Of a stretch of 64,000 bases of DNA, positions 18,327 to 27,144 are shown piece after piece. This DNA is from Streptosporangium sandarakinum (GTDB taxonomy: Bacteria > Actinomycetota > Actinomycetes > Streptosporangiales > Streptosporangiaceae). The translations under genes were made by a program, and so were the position numbers. Below the pieces are notes generated by a model, which did no database searches, was not told the DNA's origin, and worked only from the letters and a program-made list of their open reading frames with translations. The stretch lies in the NCBI RefSeq assembly GCF_013409935.1, contig NZ_JACCCO010000002.1:310001-374000 (forward strand), given 5' to 3'. Position 1 is the stretch's first letter; every line of letters begins with the position of its first letter.

Positions 18327-19970
18327 TCAGCCCTGGACGCCGCGCATGGCTGCGTAGAACTCGTTGTACCTGGCCAGCTCCCGCTCCACCGGCTCGATCA
18401 CCAGCTCTCCGGCCACCGCGGCCACCCTGCGGCGCATCTCCCGCTCCAGGCGTTCCCGCTCGTTCTCCGCCCGCATCGCGACGATGTTGCGGGCGGCCGT
18501 GGCGGAGAGCACGCCGAGCCCCAGGACCGAGAACACCATCAGCCCCACCCACGGCAGCGAGGCCGCGTCCGCGAAGAACTCCAGCGCCGCGGGCGGCTTC
18601 CCCACGCCGAACACACCGTAGGCGAGAGCCGTGCCCGCCCAGGCGAGACCGGCCACGAAGAGCAGGACGAGCAGGTACTGCCAGATCCGCACCAGCCGCC
18701 ACCAGGCGGGAACCCGGTCGAGGCGCGGCGCCACCTCCGACAGCTCCTCGGAGAGCACCCCGGGAAGCCGGTCCGCGTGGGAACGCGCCGCGTCCCTGAT
18801 CCCGTTGCGCCACGCCTCGTGCATGCCGGTGGTCAGGCCGTCGGCCAGGGCGTGCACCGCGTTGTCCACCTCGGCGGGCTGGGCGCTGACCGCGCCCCCG
18901 GCCAGGCCGCGGATCTCCTCCTTCAGGCCGCCCAGACGCAGGCTGCTCAGCGGGTCGGGCCGGAGCCTGGCGGCCCAGCGGGCGTACGGCCAGCCCAGCC
19001 ACTCAGCCGCCCGCACGCCGTACACGTTCTCCATGGCCTCCCCGACCGCGGGCACGCCGACCGCGTCGCAGAGGGCGTCGGTCAGGCCGATCCTGCGGGC
19101 CTCGTCGACGGACGCGGGGGCGGCGGGGGCCTCCTCGGTGGGCATGGCCTTCGTCAGCCGCGCGGTGAGCCGGTCCAGATCCGCCTCGATGCGCTGGACC
19201 GCGGCCCGGCGCCTGGTGACGGTCCCGGCGAGGACGGCCTTCAGCTCGTCCACGCCCTCCCCGGTGAGCGCGGAGGCGGTGACGATGACGGGGTCGGTGA
19301 CCCCTTCGCGGCGCAGCAGTTCCGCCAGGTCGGAGACGCACTCGGCCCGCTCCTCCGGCTCCAGGCGGTCGACCTGGTTGAGCACGAAGATCGTCACCGC
19401 GTCGTGCCCGGCCAGCTCGGTGACGTAGCGGCGGTGGGTGGAGGCGTCGGCGTACTTCTGCGGGTCGAGCACCCACACCACGAGGTCGGCGACCTGGATG
19501 AGCCGGTCGGCCTCGGTGTCGGTGAGCGCCCGGATGGAGTCGTGGTCGGGCAGGTCGAGCAGGATCAGCCCGTGCAGCCGGCCCTCGCCCCGGTCCAGGG
19601 CGCTGGCCCTGGCGAAGCGGTGCCGCCACTGGACCTGCAGCCAGTCGAGCAGCGGACCGGCGCCGTCCAGGCCCCACACGCAGGCATGGGTGCGGGCCGT
19701 CGTGGGGCGGCGGACCCCGGTCGGCGACAGCTCCAGGCCGGAGATCGCGTTGAACAGGGTCGACTTGCCGCTTCCGGTGCCCCCCGCGAGCGCGACCACG
19801 GTGTGCTCGGAGGAGAGCTTGAGCCGGTCGCCGGCGCGCAGCAGCAGCTGCCCCGAGCCGGTGAGGAGCTCGGAGTCGACTCTGCCCGGTCCCAGCTCCA
19901 CGACCCGGGCCAGTGCGGCGAGCCGGACGCCGATTCCCTGCCGGGTCCTGGTGGTGCCAACGGTGGTCAT
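18327..19970 (-). CDS. Dynamin-like membrane GTPase (second of pair)
   Basis: 547 residues. The GTPase core has G1 GGTGSGKST (63-71), a T-rich switch PTGVRRPTTARTH, G3 DLPDHDS and G4 NQVD. A helical middle follows, then two hydrophobic segments (QYLLVLLFVAGLAWAGTALAYG; LPWVGLMVFSVLGLGVLS) near 395-470 and a coiled basic C-terminus. It starts 7 bp after the upstream GTPase stop, so the pair is co-translated. The pair resembles Streptomyces DynA/DynB, which stabilise FtsZ rings at sporulation septa; orthology is inferred from architecture and pairing, not alignment. YfjP-family GTPase is the alternative label. Confidence 0.82.
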   Translation of the reverse strand: MTTVGTTRTRQGIGVRLAALARVVELGPGRVDSELLTGSGQLLLRAGDRLKLSSEHTVVALAGGTGSGKSTLFNAISGLELSPTGVRRPTTARTHACVWGLDGAGPLLDWLQVQWRHRFARASALDRGEGRLHGLILLDLPDHDSIRALTDTEADRLIQVADLVVWVLDPQKYADASTHRRYVTELAGHDAVTIFVLNQVDRLEPEERAECVSDLAELLRREGVTDPVIVTASALTGEGVDELKAVLAGTVTRRRAAVQRIEADLDRLTARLTKAMPTEEAPAAPASVDEARRIGLTDALCDAVGVPAVGEAMENVYGVRAAEWLGWPYARWAARLRPDPLSSLRLGGLKEEIRGLAGGAVSAQPAEVDNAVHALADGLTTGMHEAWRNGIRDAARSHADRLPGVLSEELSEVAPRLDRVPAWWRLVRIWQYLLVLLFVAGLAWAGTALAYGVFGVGKPPAALEFFADAASLPWVGLMVFSVLGLGVLSATAARNIVAMRAENERERLEREMRRRVAAVAGELVIEPVERELARYNEFYAAMRGVQG

Positions 19971-19977
19971 CGCTCGC

Positions 19978-22974
19978 TTACCGTTCCTCGTTCACCGCGG
20001 GGGCGCTTCGTCCCGCGCGGACCACTTCAAGGTTGTACGCCGCCTGGTAGAGGCGGGTCGCGGCGGACTCGTCGGGCACGCCCGCGCCGTCGAGGACCCG
20101 GGTGTGACGCGATGTCTCGTCGTCGAAGATCGCGCCGATCCGGGCGCGCAGGTCGCTGCGGGCCCTGGCGCCGATGGTCCGCACCGACTCGGCTCCCAGC
20201 AGGGCGTTGACCAGCCGCTGCGGCAGCGTCCCGGTGCCGGGCCCGGCCTCCGCCGAACCCTGCCCGAGCAGCCCCACCGTGAAGACCAGCGCCAGCGACT
20301 CGACGTCGAACGAGACCAGCCGCGCCACCGACCGCTTGGTCACGCCCTCGGTGCGGATCAGTTCGACGATGTGGTCCTGCCAGGCGGCGATGGTACGGCC
20401 GGCCCTGCGCGCCAGGTCGTCGGAGGCGCGGCCGAGGCCCGGGGCGGCGGCCAGGATCCTGTCCGTGCCGGGCCGCCGCTGCCAGCGTGCGACGGACTCC
20501 TCGGCGGCCCGCTGCGCCGCCGAGATGACGACGGATTCCAGGCCCGCCCGGAGCGCGGCCTTCAGCGCGGTGAGTCGCTCGGGGGCCTGCTGGCCCGCCT
20601 TGCCCGCGAACCGGCCGGGCCTGCGCAGGTGGAGGGTCCGCATGAGGTCGCCCGAGCCCGCGAAGTCCTGCCATCGGGCGAGCACCTCGCCGCAGAGCAG
20701 TGAGCCGTCACCGGTCGCCTTCTCTATCGCGGCCAGCGCCCCGCCGTAGACGGCGTCCACGTCCCGGCGGAGCTCGCCCCGGAACGCGACCTGGAACTCC
20801 AGTTGCCGGGCCAGTGCGGGCATCCGGGTGCGGAAGCTGTCGAGCACCCCGGACAGCGTCGCCTGTACGGCCCGCGCCCGGCGCTGCTCGTCGATGGACA
20901 GCCCGGTCAGCCAGTCGTGGAGGTCGGCGACCTCGTGGGCGGGGAGCATGCCGCCGGTGACCTTGCTCTCGTCGACGACGAAGCGTTCGACCTCGCCCAG
21001 GCCGTACTCGGCCAGCATCCTGAAGAAGTGCTTGGTGACCACGTCACGCGACTTGGGCGGAACCCGGGAGAGCACGATGGCCAGCTCGGCCCCGCGCTCC
21101 TTGGCCAGACGCAGCAGCCGCCATACCGGGGCGTCGGCGTAGCGAGCCGCTGTGGTGACAAATATCCATAAATCACCCACGTCGAGCATGCGGTGGGCGA
21201 TCTCGTGGTTCTCCTCGACGACCGAGTCGATGTCGGGGGTGTCGAGCAGGGCCATGCCCGCCGGGAGGCTCTCGACGGGGGCGAGCACCAGGGGGTCACG
21301 GTCGGCCACCGCCGGGACGGCCTCCTGCCTGCGCAGACTCCCCAGCACGTCACCCTTGGCGAACCAGTCGCGGTCATCGGGGTGACAGGCGAGGACCGGG
21401 GTGGCGGTGGTCGGGCGGCGCACGCCGGTGGGGCTGACCCGGGCCCCGGCCAGGGTGTTGAGCAACGTGGACTTGCCCGCGCCCGTCGAACCCGCGATGA
21501 CCACCAGCGCCGGGGCGGTACTCGTGCGGACCCGGGGGATCACGTAGTCGTCGAGCTGGGCGAGGATCTCCTCCTGGGTCCGCCGCGACTCCTCGGCCCC
21601 GGGCAGGTCGAGGCCGAACCGCAGGCCGGTGACGCCCTCGCGCACGGCCACGAGCGCGCGGCCCAGAAGGTCGGCGGCGGCGTCGGGCAGCGGGGTCTCC
21701 CGCATCCGGTCCGGGCCGTCCGCGAGGCGGGGGCCGTCCGCAGGGCGGGGATCACGCGTGGCGGCCGGGCTCTTCCCCGGAGCCGGCTCCCACGTGGGCT
21801 CCGGGTCCTCTCCGGGATCCGAACCGCGCGCGGGGTCCGGGACACGCGGGGCCTCGGCCAAGGGATCCGGAACGGGTACGGCCTCGGCATCAGTGGAGCC
21901 CGGGACGTCCTCGGACACGACAGGGTCCGAGGCGGGTACGTCCTCGGACCCTGTGGAACCCGGGACACCCTCGGAGTCCCGCTCATGCACGGAAACCGGT
22001 TCGTGTGCGCCCCCGGACACGACGGAGTCCGGGACGTCCGCGAATGACTGATCGTGTACGGGGTCCCGGTCGCGGGTGAAGTCCGGATCTCCGGCGGGGC
22101 CGGCCACGACGGGAGCGTGCGCGGCTCCGGTGACCTCTCCGCTCCCGCCGGTGCCCTCACCGGCGTCGTCGCCGATGAGGGCGGATGCGAACCCGTCCCC
22201 GGACCGGTCCGGCTCCGCGTCCACGCGGCCGGGAGAGGAGGCCGGGGCGCCGCTCACGGGGGCTTTCCCCACGGGAGCACCGCTCGCCGGGGCCGGTGAC
22301 GAGGCGTCATGGCCACTCGCCGGAGGCGCGGGAGTGCCACCGGTCAGGGCCGCGATCCTCGCCTGGGCCGCCGCCGCTGCGGCGCGGAAGGCGGCCATCG
22401 GGTCGTCAGCCGTCGCGGCGGCACGGAAGTCCGCGAGCGGATCGTTCACCGGCGGGCCGACGGGGCCGTTCGCCGCCGGTGAGGCGGCCCCACTACGTGT
22501 GGGCGCCTCGCCCGCGGGCCGCGCGGGCACGCCTGCGGGCCGCCCGGAGGTATCGGGTCGCGCGGGCGCTCGACTCACAGGCCGCCCGGGAGCATCGGGC
22601 CGTGCGGGTGCTCCGCCCGCGGGCCGGGCTGATCCGGCGCCCGCCGCCGACGGTCCGGCGGTGTCCTCGCGAGACGCGGGCGCGTCGCCGGTCAGGGCCG
22701 CGATCCTCGCCTGGGCCGCCGCCGCTGCGGCGCGGAAGGCGGCCATCGGGTCGTCGGCGGGCGGGGCGGCGGATCCGCCCGCGTCCTCACCGGCCGGGGG
22801 ACGTTCGGGCGAGCGGGGGTCGTGAGCGGGGCCGATGGCTCCGAAGGCGAGGGTCTGCTCCCCTGGTGACTCGGCGTCGTCCGGAGCGGTGCCGCCGGAG
22901 GACTCCCGGGAGGCGCGGGCGAGCCGGCGATCACGTTCGCCCTGGTGGGGGGGCCTATTGGCAGGCGACTTCAC
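19978..22974 (-). CDS. Large dynamin-like GTPase with disordered N-terminal half
   Basis: 998 residues from a GTG overlapping the cysG stop (GTGA). The first ~440 residues are A/P/G/D-rich low complexity with an internal duplication encoding DDPMAAFRAAAAAAQARIAA twice. The GTPase has G1 GSTGAGKSTLLN near residue 495, PTGVRRPTTATPV, G3 LLDTPDIDSVV, then a helical stalk of dynamin type ending without an obvious membrane segment. It pairs with the next GTPase (7 bp gap), as DynA/DynB-type proteins do. The true start could be further inside, since the N-terminus is not conserved sequence; the 4-bp overlap favours the chosen one. Confidence 0.78.
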   Translation of the reverse strand: MKSPANRPPHQGERDRRLARASRESSGGTAPDDAESPGEQTLAFGAIGPAHDPRSPERPPAGEDAGGSAAPPADDPMAAFRAAAAAAQARIAALTGDAPASREDTAGPSAAGAGSARPAGGAPARPDAPGRPVSRAPARPDTSGRPAGVPARPAGEAPTRSGAASPAANGPVGPPVNDPLADFRAAATADDPMAAFRAAAAAAQARIAALTGGTPAPPASGHDASSPAPASGAPVGKAPVSGAPASSPGRVDAEPDRSGDGFASALIGDDAGEGTGGSGEVTGAAHAPVVAGPAGDPDFTRDRDPVHDQSFADVPDSVVSGGAHEPVSVHERDSEGVPGSTGSEDVPASDPVVSEDVPGSTDAEAVPVPDPLAEAPRVPDPARGSDPGEDPEPTWEPAPGKSPAATRDPRPADGPRLADGPDRMRETPLPDAAADLLGRALVAVREGVTGLRFGLDLPGAEESRRTQEEILAQLDDYVIPRVRTSTAPALVVIAGSTGAGKSTLLNTLAGARVSPTGVRRPTTATPVLACHPDDRDWFAKGDVLGSLRRQEAVPAVADRDPLVLAPVESLPAGMALLDTPDIDSVVEENHEIAHRMLDVGDLWIFVTTAARYADAPVWRLLRLAKERGAELAIVLSRVPPKSRDVVTKHFFRMLAEYGLGEVERFVVDESKVTGGMLPAHEVADLHDWLTGLSIDEQRRARAVQATLSGVLDSFRTRMPALARQLEFQVAFRGELRRDVDAVYGGALAAIEKATGDGSLLCGEVLARWQDFAGSGDLMRTLHLRRPGRFAGKAGQQAPERLTALKAALRAGLESVVISAAQRAAEESVARWQRRPGTDRILAAAPGLGRASDDLARRAGRTIAAWQDHIVELIRTEGVTKRSVARLVSFDVESLALVFTVGLLGQGSAEAGPGTGTLPQRLVNALLGAESVRTIGARARSDLRARIGAIFDDETSRHTRVLDGAGVPDESAATRLYQAAYNLEVVRAGRSAPAVNEER
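22340..22755. repeat. Perfect 68-bp direct repeat inside the large GTPase gene
   Basis: Bases 22340-22407 and 22688-22755 are identical over 68 bp, spaced 348 bp (116 codons), so the frame is kept. Each copy encodes the segment DPMAAFRAAAAAAQARIAAL. A third, diverged copy (NDPLADFRAAATA) lies just inside the first. Identity at third positions points to recent duplication or gene conversion. Confidence 0.9.
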
Positions 22975-24203
22975 GGTACGCGCTCCGCTCGAACCATATC
23001 GACCTCCTGGCCGATCTTCACGACATCGCCGACGATCACGATCGCAGGTGGCCGGATCCCGGCCGCGGTCACGCGCTCCGCCACGGTGGACAGCGTCGCG
23101 TGGAGAGCCCGTTGGGTGGGAAGAGTACCGTCCTGTACCACCATCACGGGAGTTTCCGGCGAACGTCCCTCCTGGAGAAGAGTTTCGGCGATTATTCCGA
23201 TTCGTTCGACGGCCATCATGAGCACCAGGGTTCCATTGGAATTCGCCAGGTTCGGCCAGTCGACGGTCGACCGGGGATCGCCGGGCGGAACGTGGACCGA
23301 CACCACATGGAACTCCTGGCTGACGCCGCGGTGCGTCACCGGCACGCCCGCCGCGGCGGGTACCGCGACGGGGCTGGTGATGCCCGGCACGACGATGACC
23401 GGAATGCCCTCGCGGGCGCAGGCGAGCATCTCCTCCCCGCCGCGCCCGAAGACGAACGGGTCGCCCCCCTTGAGGCGGACCACGAACTTGCCCTGCTTGG
23501 CGTGCTCGACCAGCAGCCTGTTGATCTCCTTCTGGGGCATGGACCGGCCGTAGGGGACCTTCGCGGCGTCGATCAGCTCGACGTCCGGGGGAAGCTCGTC
23601 GAGCAGGGCACGTGGCGCGAGCCGGTCGGCGACGACCACGTCGGCCTGGGCGAGCAGCTGACGGCCGCGCACCGTGATCAGGCTCGGGTCCCCCGGGCCC
23701 CCGCCGACCAGCGCCACACCCACCGGTTTGGTACGGCCGCGCCGGGCGTCGATCGTGCCGTCGCGCAACGCCGCCACCACGGCGTCCCGGATCCCCGCCG
23801 CCCGGCGGGGATCACCGCCGGCGGTGACCGCCACGTCGATCTCGTCCACCCGCCCGCGGGCGGGGGTCCACGCCGCCGACGCCTCCCTGTCGTCCGCGCG
23901 CACGCACCAGATCCGCTTGGCCTCCGCCTCGGCCGCCACCGCCGTGTTCACCGCCCGGTCGTCGGTGCACGCCTGCACCAGCCAGGCCCCGTCCAGGTCG
24001 CCCACCTCGTACGGCCTGGCCTCCCAGGTCACGCGGCCGACCGCGATGAGGTCGTCGAGGGCGTGGGTGACCTCCGGGGAGATGACGGTGACCAGCGCGC
24101 CGGCGTCGAGCAGCGCCGGGACCCGCCGCTGGGCGACGCGTCCACCGCCCACGACGAGCACCCGCCGCCCGGAGAGGCGCAAACCCAGTAGATAGGGCGA
24201 CAT
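22971..24203 (-). CDS. cysG: Siroheme synthase: uroporphyrinogen-III methyltransferase with precorrin-2 dehydrogenase domain
   Basis: 410 residues behind AGGAG. Residues 1-150 are the Rossmann dehydrogenase/chelatase part (VLVVGGGRVAQRRVPALLDAGALV). Residues 165-405 are the SAM-dependent methyltransferase (VALVGGGPGDPSLITVRG; VVVADRLAP; RLKGGDPFVFGRGGEE; VPGITSPVAVPAAAGVPVTHRG). It makes precorrin-2 and sirohydrochlorin, the branch point for siroheme and cobalamin. The last codons overlap the start of a dynamin-like GTPase, an odd operon partner. A CbiX-type chelatase lies 1.8 kb upstream on the same strand. Confidence 0.94.
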   Translation of the reverse strand: MSPYLLGLRLSGRRVLVVGGGRVAQRRVPALLDAGALVTVISPEVTHALDDLIAVGRVTWEARPYEVGDLDGAWLVQACTDDRAVNTAVAAEAEAKRIWCVRADDREASAAWTPARGRVDEIDVAVTAGGDPRRAAGIRDAVVAALRDGTIDARRGRTKPVGVALVGGGPGDPSLITVRGRQLLAQADVVVADRLAPRALLDELPPDVELIDAAKVPYGRSMPQKEINRLLVEHAKQGKFVVRLKGGDPFVFGRGGEEMLACAREGIPVIVVPGITSPVAVPAAAGVPVTHRGVSQEFHVVSVHVPPGDPRSTVDWPNLANSNGTLVLMMAVERIGIIAETLLQEGRSPETPVMVVQDGTLPTQRALHATLSTVAERVTAAGIRPPAIVIVGDVVKIGQEVDMVRAERVP

Positions 24204-24571
24204 GCGGCAGATCTCCTGTTCGCGGTCGATCGGTGGGCATGGGCGTCAGGAGGCAAACCTACCGGCTTGCGCCGTGTAGTTGACTGCCTCTGTCCCAACA
24301 GGGTTCCCAACAGGGTAAGGAACGCCTCCCCGTCACTCCCCACAGCCTTCCCGCGATCTCTTCGGAATCTCCCGCGGTCTCCACCCGGCCTTTTCGCGAC
24401 CTCCTCGCGGTCCTCCCACCTCGCCCCACGGTCTTTCCGAGGCCCCGCCCCCGCGCCCCCCAGCCTTTCCGGCCTTCCCGGCCTTTCTGACCTTCCCGGT
24501 CCTCCCGGTCCTCCCGGTCCTTCCCGTGGCGGGTGCGGCGACCCGCCGCACCCGTCACCGGGCCGGAGGGC
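24204..24571. other. Polypyrimidine-rich intergenic region with 9-bp repeats
   Basis: 368 bases without a gene. From 24340 to 24530 the plus strand is almost a C/T tract, with TCCCGGTCC-type units repeated near 24492-24522 and CTTTCCGGCCTTCCCGG earlier. The minus strand therefore carries a purine-rich cobT 3' region and cysG leader. The 24204-24216 end holds the cysG ribosome-binding site. Confidence 0.55.
24530..24554 (-). terminator. Hairpin after cobT
   Basis: CGGGTGCGGC (24530-24539) pairs with GCCGCACCCG (24545-24554) around a 5-nt loop, 17 bp beyond the cobT stop. On the minus strand it is followed by the purine-rich tract. Confidence 0.65.
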
Positions 24572-25786
24572 TCACGCCTCCTTGTCCGTGACCCCGGCCG
24601 AGTCGAAGGTCGCGACCTCGTGCATCACCCGGACGGCGGCGCAGACCAGCGGGTGGGCGAGCAGGCCGCCGGTCCCCTCCCCGAGCCGCATCTCCAGCTC
24701 CACCAGGGGCCGCAGGCCCAGATGGTCGAGGGCGGCGGCGTGACCCGGCTCGGCCGAACGGTGCCCGGCGACGCAGTGGTCCACCGCGCCGGGGGCCAGC
24801 GCGGCGGCCACGAGCGCGGCCGAGCCCGCGATGACGCCGTCGAGGATGACGGGCACCCGGGCAGCGGCCCCGCCCAGGACGAACCCGGCGATCGCGGCGT
24901 GCTCCAGCCCTCCGACCGCGGCCAGCGTCTCCAGTGCCGATCGTGCCGGCGCCTCACCCGACGCGCCGCCCGCACCGCCAGGGCCACCGGGACCATCCCA
25001 ACCGTCCGAGCCACCCGAAGCGTCCAGGCCGCCCTGACCGGCCGGCCCTTCCAGGCCCTCCAAGCCCTCCGAACCGCCCGAGCCCTCCGTCAGGCCGCCG
25101 GCCAGGCCGTTCACCCGCAGCGCCCGGCGGACCACCGCGACCTTCCGTGCCAGCGTCTCGTCGTCGGCGCCGGTCCCCCTGCCGGTCACGACGTCCGGGT
25201 CCCGGCCGGTGAAGGCGCAGATCAGCGCGGCCGAGGCGGTGGTGTTGGCGATGCCCATGTCCCCCGTTACCAGGCAGCGGGCGCCGCGCCCGACGAGATC
25301 CCGGGCCACGGAGATCCCGACCTCCAGGGCGGCGACCGCCTGCTCGACGGTCATCGCCGGCCCCTGCGACATGTCGGCGGTGCCGTAGGCGACCTTGCTG
25401 ACCGTCAGGCCCGGCGCCGGTTCGAGGTCGGCGGCGACGCCGACGTCCACGACCGTCACCGAGGCGCCGACCTGGGCGGCGAAGGCGTTGGCCACCGCAC
25501 CGCCCGCGAGGAAGTTGCCGACCATCTGGGCGGTGACCTCCCGCGGCCACGGGCTCACCCCTTGGGTGTGGACACCGTGGTCGGCGGCGAAGATGGCCAG
25601 CGCCGCCGGGAACGGCATCGGCGGCGGGTTGACCGCTGCGGCCCCGGCCAGCCGTACCGCCACCTCCTCCAGTGCGCCCAGAGCGCCGCGGGGTTTGGTC
25701 AGGCTGTCCTGGTGGGCCCTGGCCGCGGCCAGCGCGGCGGGGTCGGCGGGCCTGATCGCGGCGATGGTCTGCTCAAGGAGGGTCAT
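24572..25786 (-). CDS. cobT: Nicotinate-nucleotide:dimethylbenzimidazole phosphoribosyltransferase with Gly-rich insert
   Basis: 404 residues starting MTLLEQTIAAIRPAD behind a GGAG-type site. CobT activates the lower ligand of cobalamin to alpha-ribazole phosphate. Family stretches include DSLTKPRGALGALEEVA, FAADHGVHTQGVSPWPREVTAQMV, GDMGIANTTASAAL, and RVPVILDGVIAGSAAL; a conserved E-rich C-terminus (LRPLVELEMRLGEGTGG) is present. About residues 213-265 are a low-complexity insertion (GGSEGLEGLEGP, GPGGPGGAGGASG) that normal ~350-residue CobT proteins lack. The insert falls between core elements, so the enzyme may still fold. Confidence 0.92.
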   Translation of the reverse strand: MTLLEQTIAAIRPADPAALAAARAHQDSLTKPRGALGALEEVAVRLAGAAAVNPPPMPFPAALAIFAADHGVHTQGVSPWPREVTAQMVGNFLAGGAVANAFAAQVGASVTVVDVGVAADLEPAPGLTVSKVAYGTADMSQGPAMTVEQAVAALEVGISVARDLVGRGARCLVTGDMGIANTTASAALICAFTGRDPDVVTGRGTGADDETLARKVAVVRRALRVNGLAGGLTEGSGGSEGLEGLEGPAGQGGLDASGGSDGWDGPGGPGGAGGASGEAPARSALETLAAVGGLEHAAIAGFVLGGAAARVPVILDGVIAGSAALVAAALAPGAVDHCVAGHRSAEPGHAAALDHLGLRPLVELEMRLGEGTGGLLAHPLVCAAVRVMHEVATFDSAGVTDKEA

Positions 25787-25880
25787 GCCGTTCAGTGTCC
25801 GCGAAAACCCGGCGTTCCGCGAAACCTCGGTTCCGCGGGGGATCATGGCATCCGCGGGGGTACGGGTTCCACGGGAAGTT

Positions 25881-25994
25881 CGGAATCCGGCCGGAAGCCT
25901 CGCTTGCCTCAGGAGATACGGGATTCAACCGGAAGTCTCAGGTCCCGCGGGAAGCCCGGGATCCGGCCGGAAGCCCCGCGCTCCGCACGAGACC
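25881..25994. repeat. 38-bp diverged tandem repeats upstream of cobT
   Basis: Three units with starts at 25881, 25919 and 25957 share a core of the form CGGGATCCGGCCGGAAG, spaced exactly 38 bp. A weaker fourth copy begins near 25864. They fill the cobT leader/intergenic region. No cobalamin riboswitch features were recognised here. Confidence 0.65.
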
Positions 25995-26030
25995 GGCGTC
26001 GGGCGGAGCCGCCGGCCGCTCAGCGGCCGG

Positions 26031-26858
26031 TCACCAGATGACGCCGCCGAGCGCCTCCTCGTAGCGCTCGACGACCACGTCGGCCAGGCCCTCGCAGTCG
26101 CCGATGACGTCGGCGCACCGGACGTCGAGGTCGGGGTGGCCCGCGGCGTAGGCCATGGCCTGGGCCCAGACGCGGTCGAGCACCCCGCCGCCGAACAGCA
26201 GGTAGGGGACGACGATCACGCGCTTGGCGCCGAGCCGGCGGCAGCGCTCGATGCCGCCGGGGACACCGGGCGGGGTGAGGGAGACGAACGCCGTCTCCAC
26301 GGTCATGTACTCGTGGGCGTGCGTCTCCCAGAACAGGCGGGAGACCCGGTGGACGTCCGCGTTGGCGGCGGGGCTGGTGGAGCCGTCGCCGACCAGGACC
26401 ACGGCGGTCTCGCCGATCTCGATGCGCTCGGGCTCGTCGTCGAGCGGACCGGCGGCCACGGGGACCAGGCGAAGGCTGGCGACCTCGGCGGCGGCGTCGG
26501 CCAGGCGCTCGGCCAGCAGCGCCAGCACCCGGGGGTCGGAGCCGAGCGGACGGCCGTAGTCACAGGAGAGCATCGGGTGACGCTCCTGCTCCTGGGCCAT
26601 CACGGCGAGGAGGTCGGCGTCGGCGCGCATGTCCTCGGTGAGGCTCAGCGGCAGCGCCACCATCCGGTGGTGCCCCCGGGCGACCAGCGAGGCGATCGAG
26701 TCGCTGAGGCGGGGCCTGGCCCTGCTGATGTATCCGCCGGAGACGTCGGCCGCCGTCTGGTCCAGACGGCAGCGGAGCCGGTGAACGAACCTGCCGAATT
26801 CTGCGGAACCCGCGTCATCGTGCGAGCCCTGCCCGATGAGCAGCAGCGGCGGTTTCAT
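26031..26858 (-). CDS. Sirohydrochlorin chelatase, CbiX family
   Basis: 275 residues starting MKPPLLLIGQGSHDDAGSAEF. CbiX-type proteins insert Co2+ or Fe2+ into sirohydrochlorin. Two CbiX half-domains are present: the first has the GxGSHDD and MVALPLSLTEDM motifs, the second RVIVVPYLLFGGGVLDRV with preceding HAHEYMTVETAFVS. With cysG nearby it could serve siroheme (ferrochelatase, SirB role) or cobalamin; sequence does not separate these. The start codon follows TTGGAG at about 10 nt. Confidence 0.88.
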   Translation of the reverse strand: MKPPLLLIGQGSHDDAGSAEFGRFVHRLRCRLDQTAADVSGGYISRARPRLSDSIASLVARGHHRMVALPLSLTEDMRADADLLAVMAQEQERHPMLSCDYGRPLGSDPRVLALLAERLADAAAEVASLRLVPVAAGPLDDEPERIEIGETAVVLVGDGSTSPAANADVHRVSRLFWETHAHEYMTVETAFVSLTPPGVPGGIERCRRLGAKRVIVVPYLLFGGGVLDRVWAQAMAYAAGHPDLDVRCADVIGDCEGLADVVVERYEEALGGVIW

Positions 26859-27144
26859 GAAGGAGAGACTCCAATGACCTTGACCTGGCAGTACGCGGTG
26901 GATCTCGACCCGGGGACACTCGGTCGCGAGTGGCGAGGATATCCGATGGCGCGGTGGCATGGGCAGGTAACGGACTGTCCAAAAGCGGCGCCACGCCCCT
27001 TCACGCCTCCGGGTAACAATCCCATCCGATCCGGCCGGACCATGCCTGACCAGGCAGGACATCCGGCGTCCCGTGAACCGGCAGCACCCCACCGGACGGC
27101 GGCGCCGTGGCGCCCGGACGACGGCGCGGTGGCGCCGGGGCGGT

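Noticed and set aside
18246-20210. 654-codon plus-strand frame over the second GTPase gene
   Set aside because: Antisense shadow; the minus strand carries an intact G1-G4 GTPase.
22185-24191. 668-codon plus-strand frame over cysG and the GTPase N-terminus
   Set aside because: Antisense shadow with R/H/G-rich composition.
25787-26030. Cobalamin riboswitch upstream of cobT
   Set aside because: The region is filled by 38-bp repeats and the conserved B12-box pattern was not recognised.
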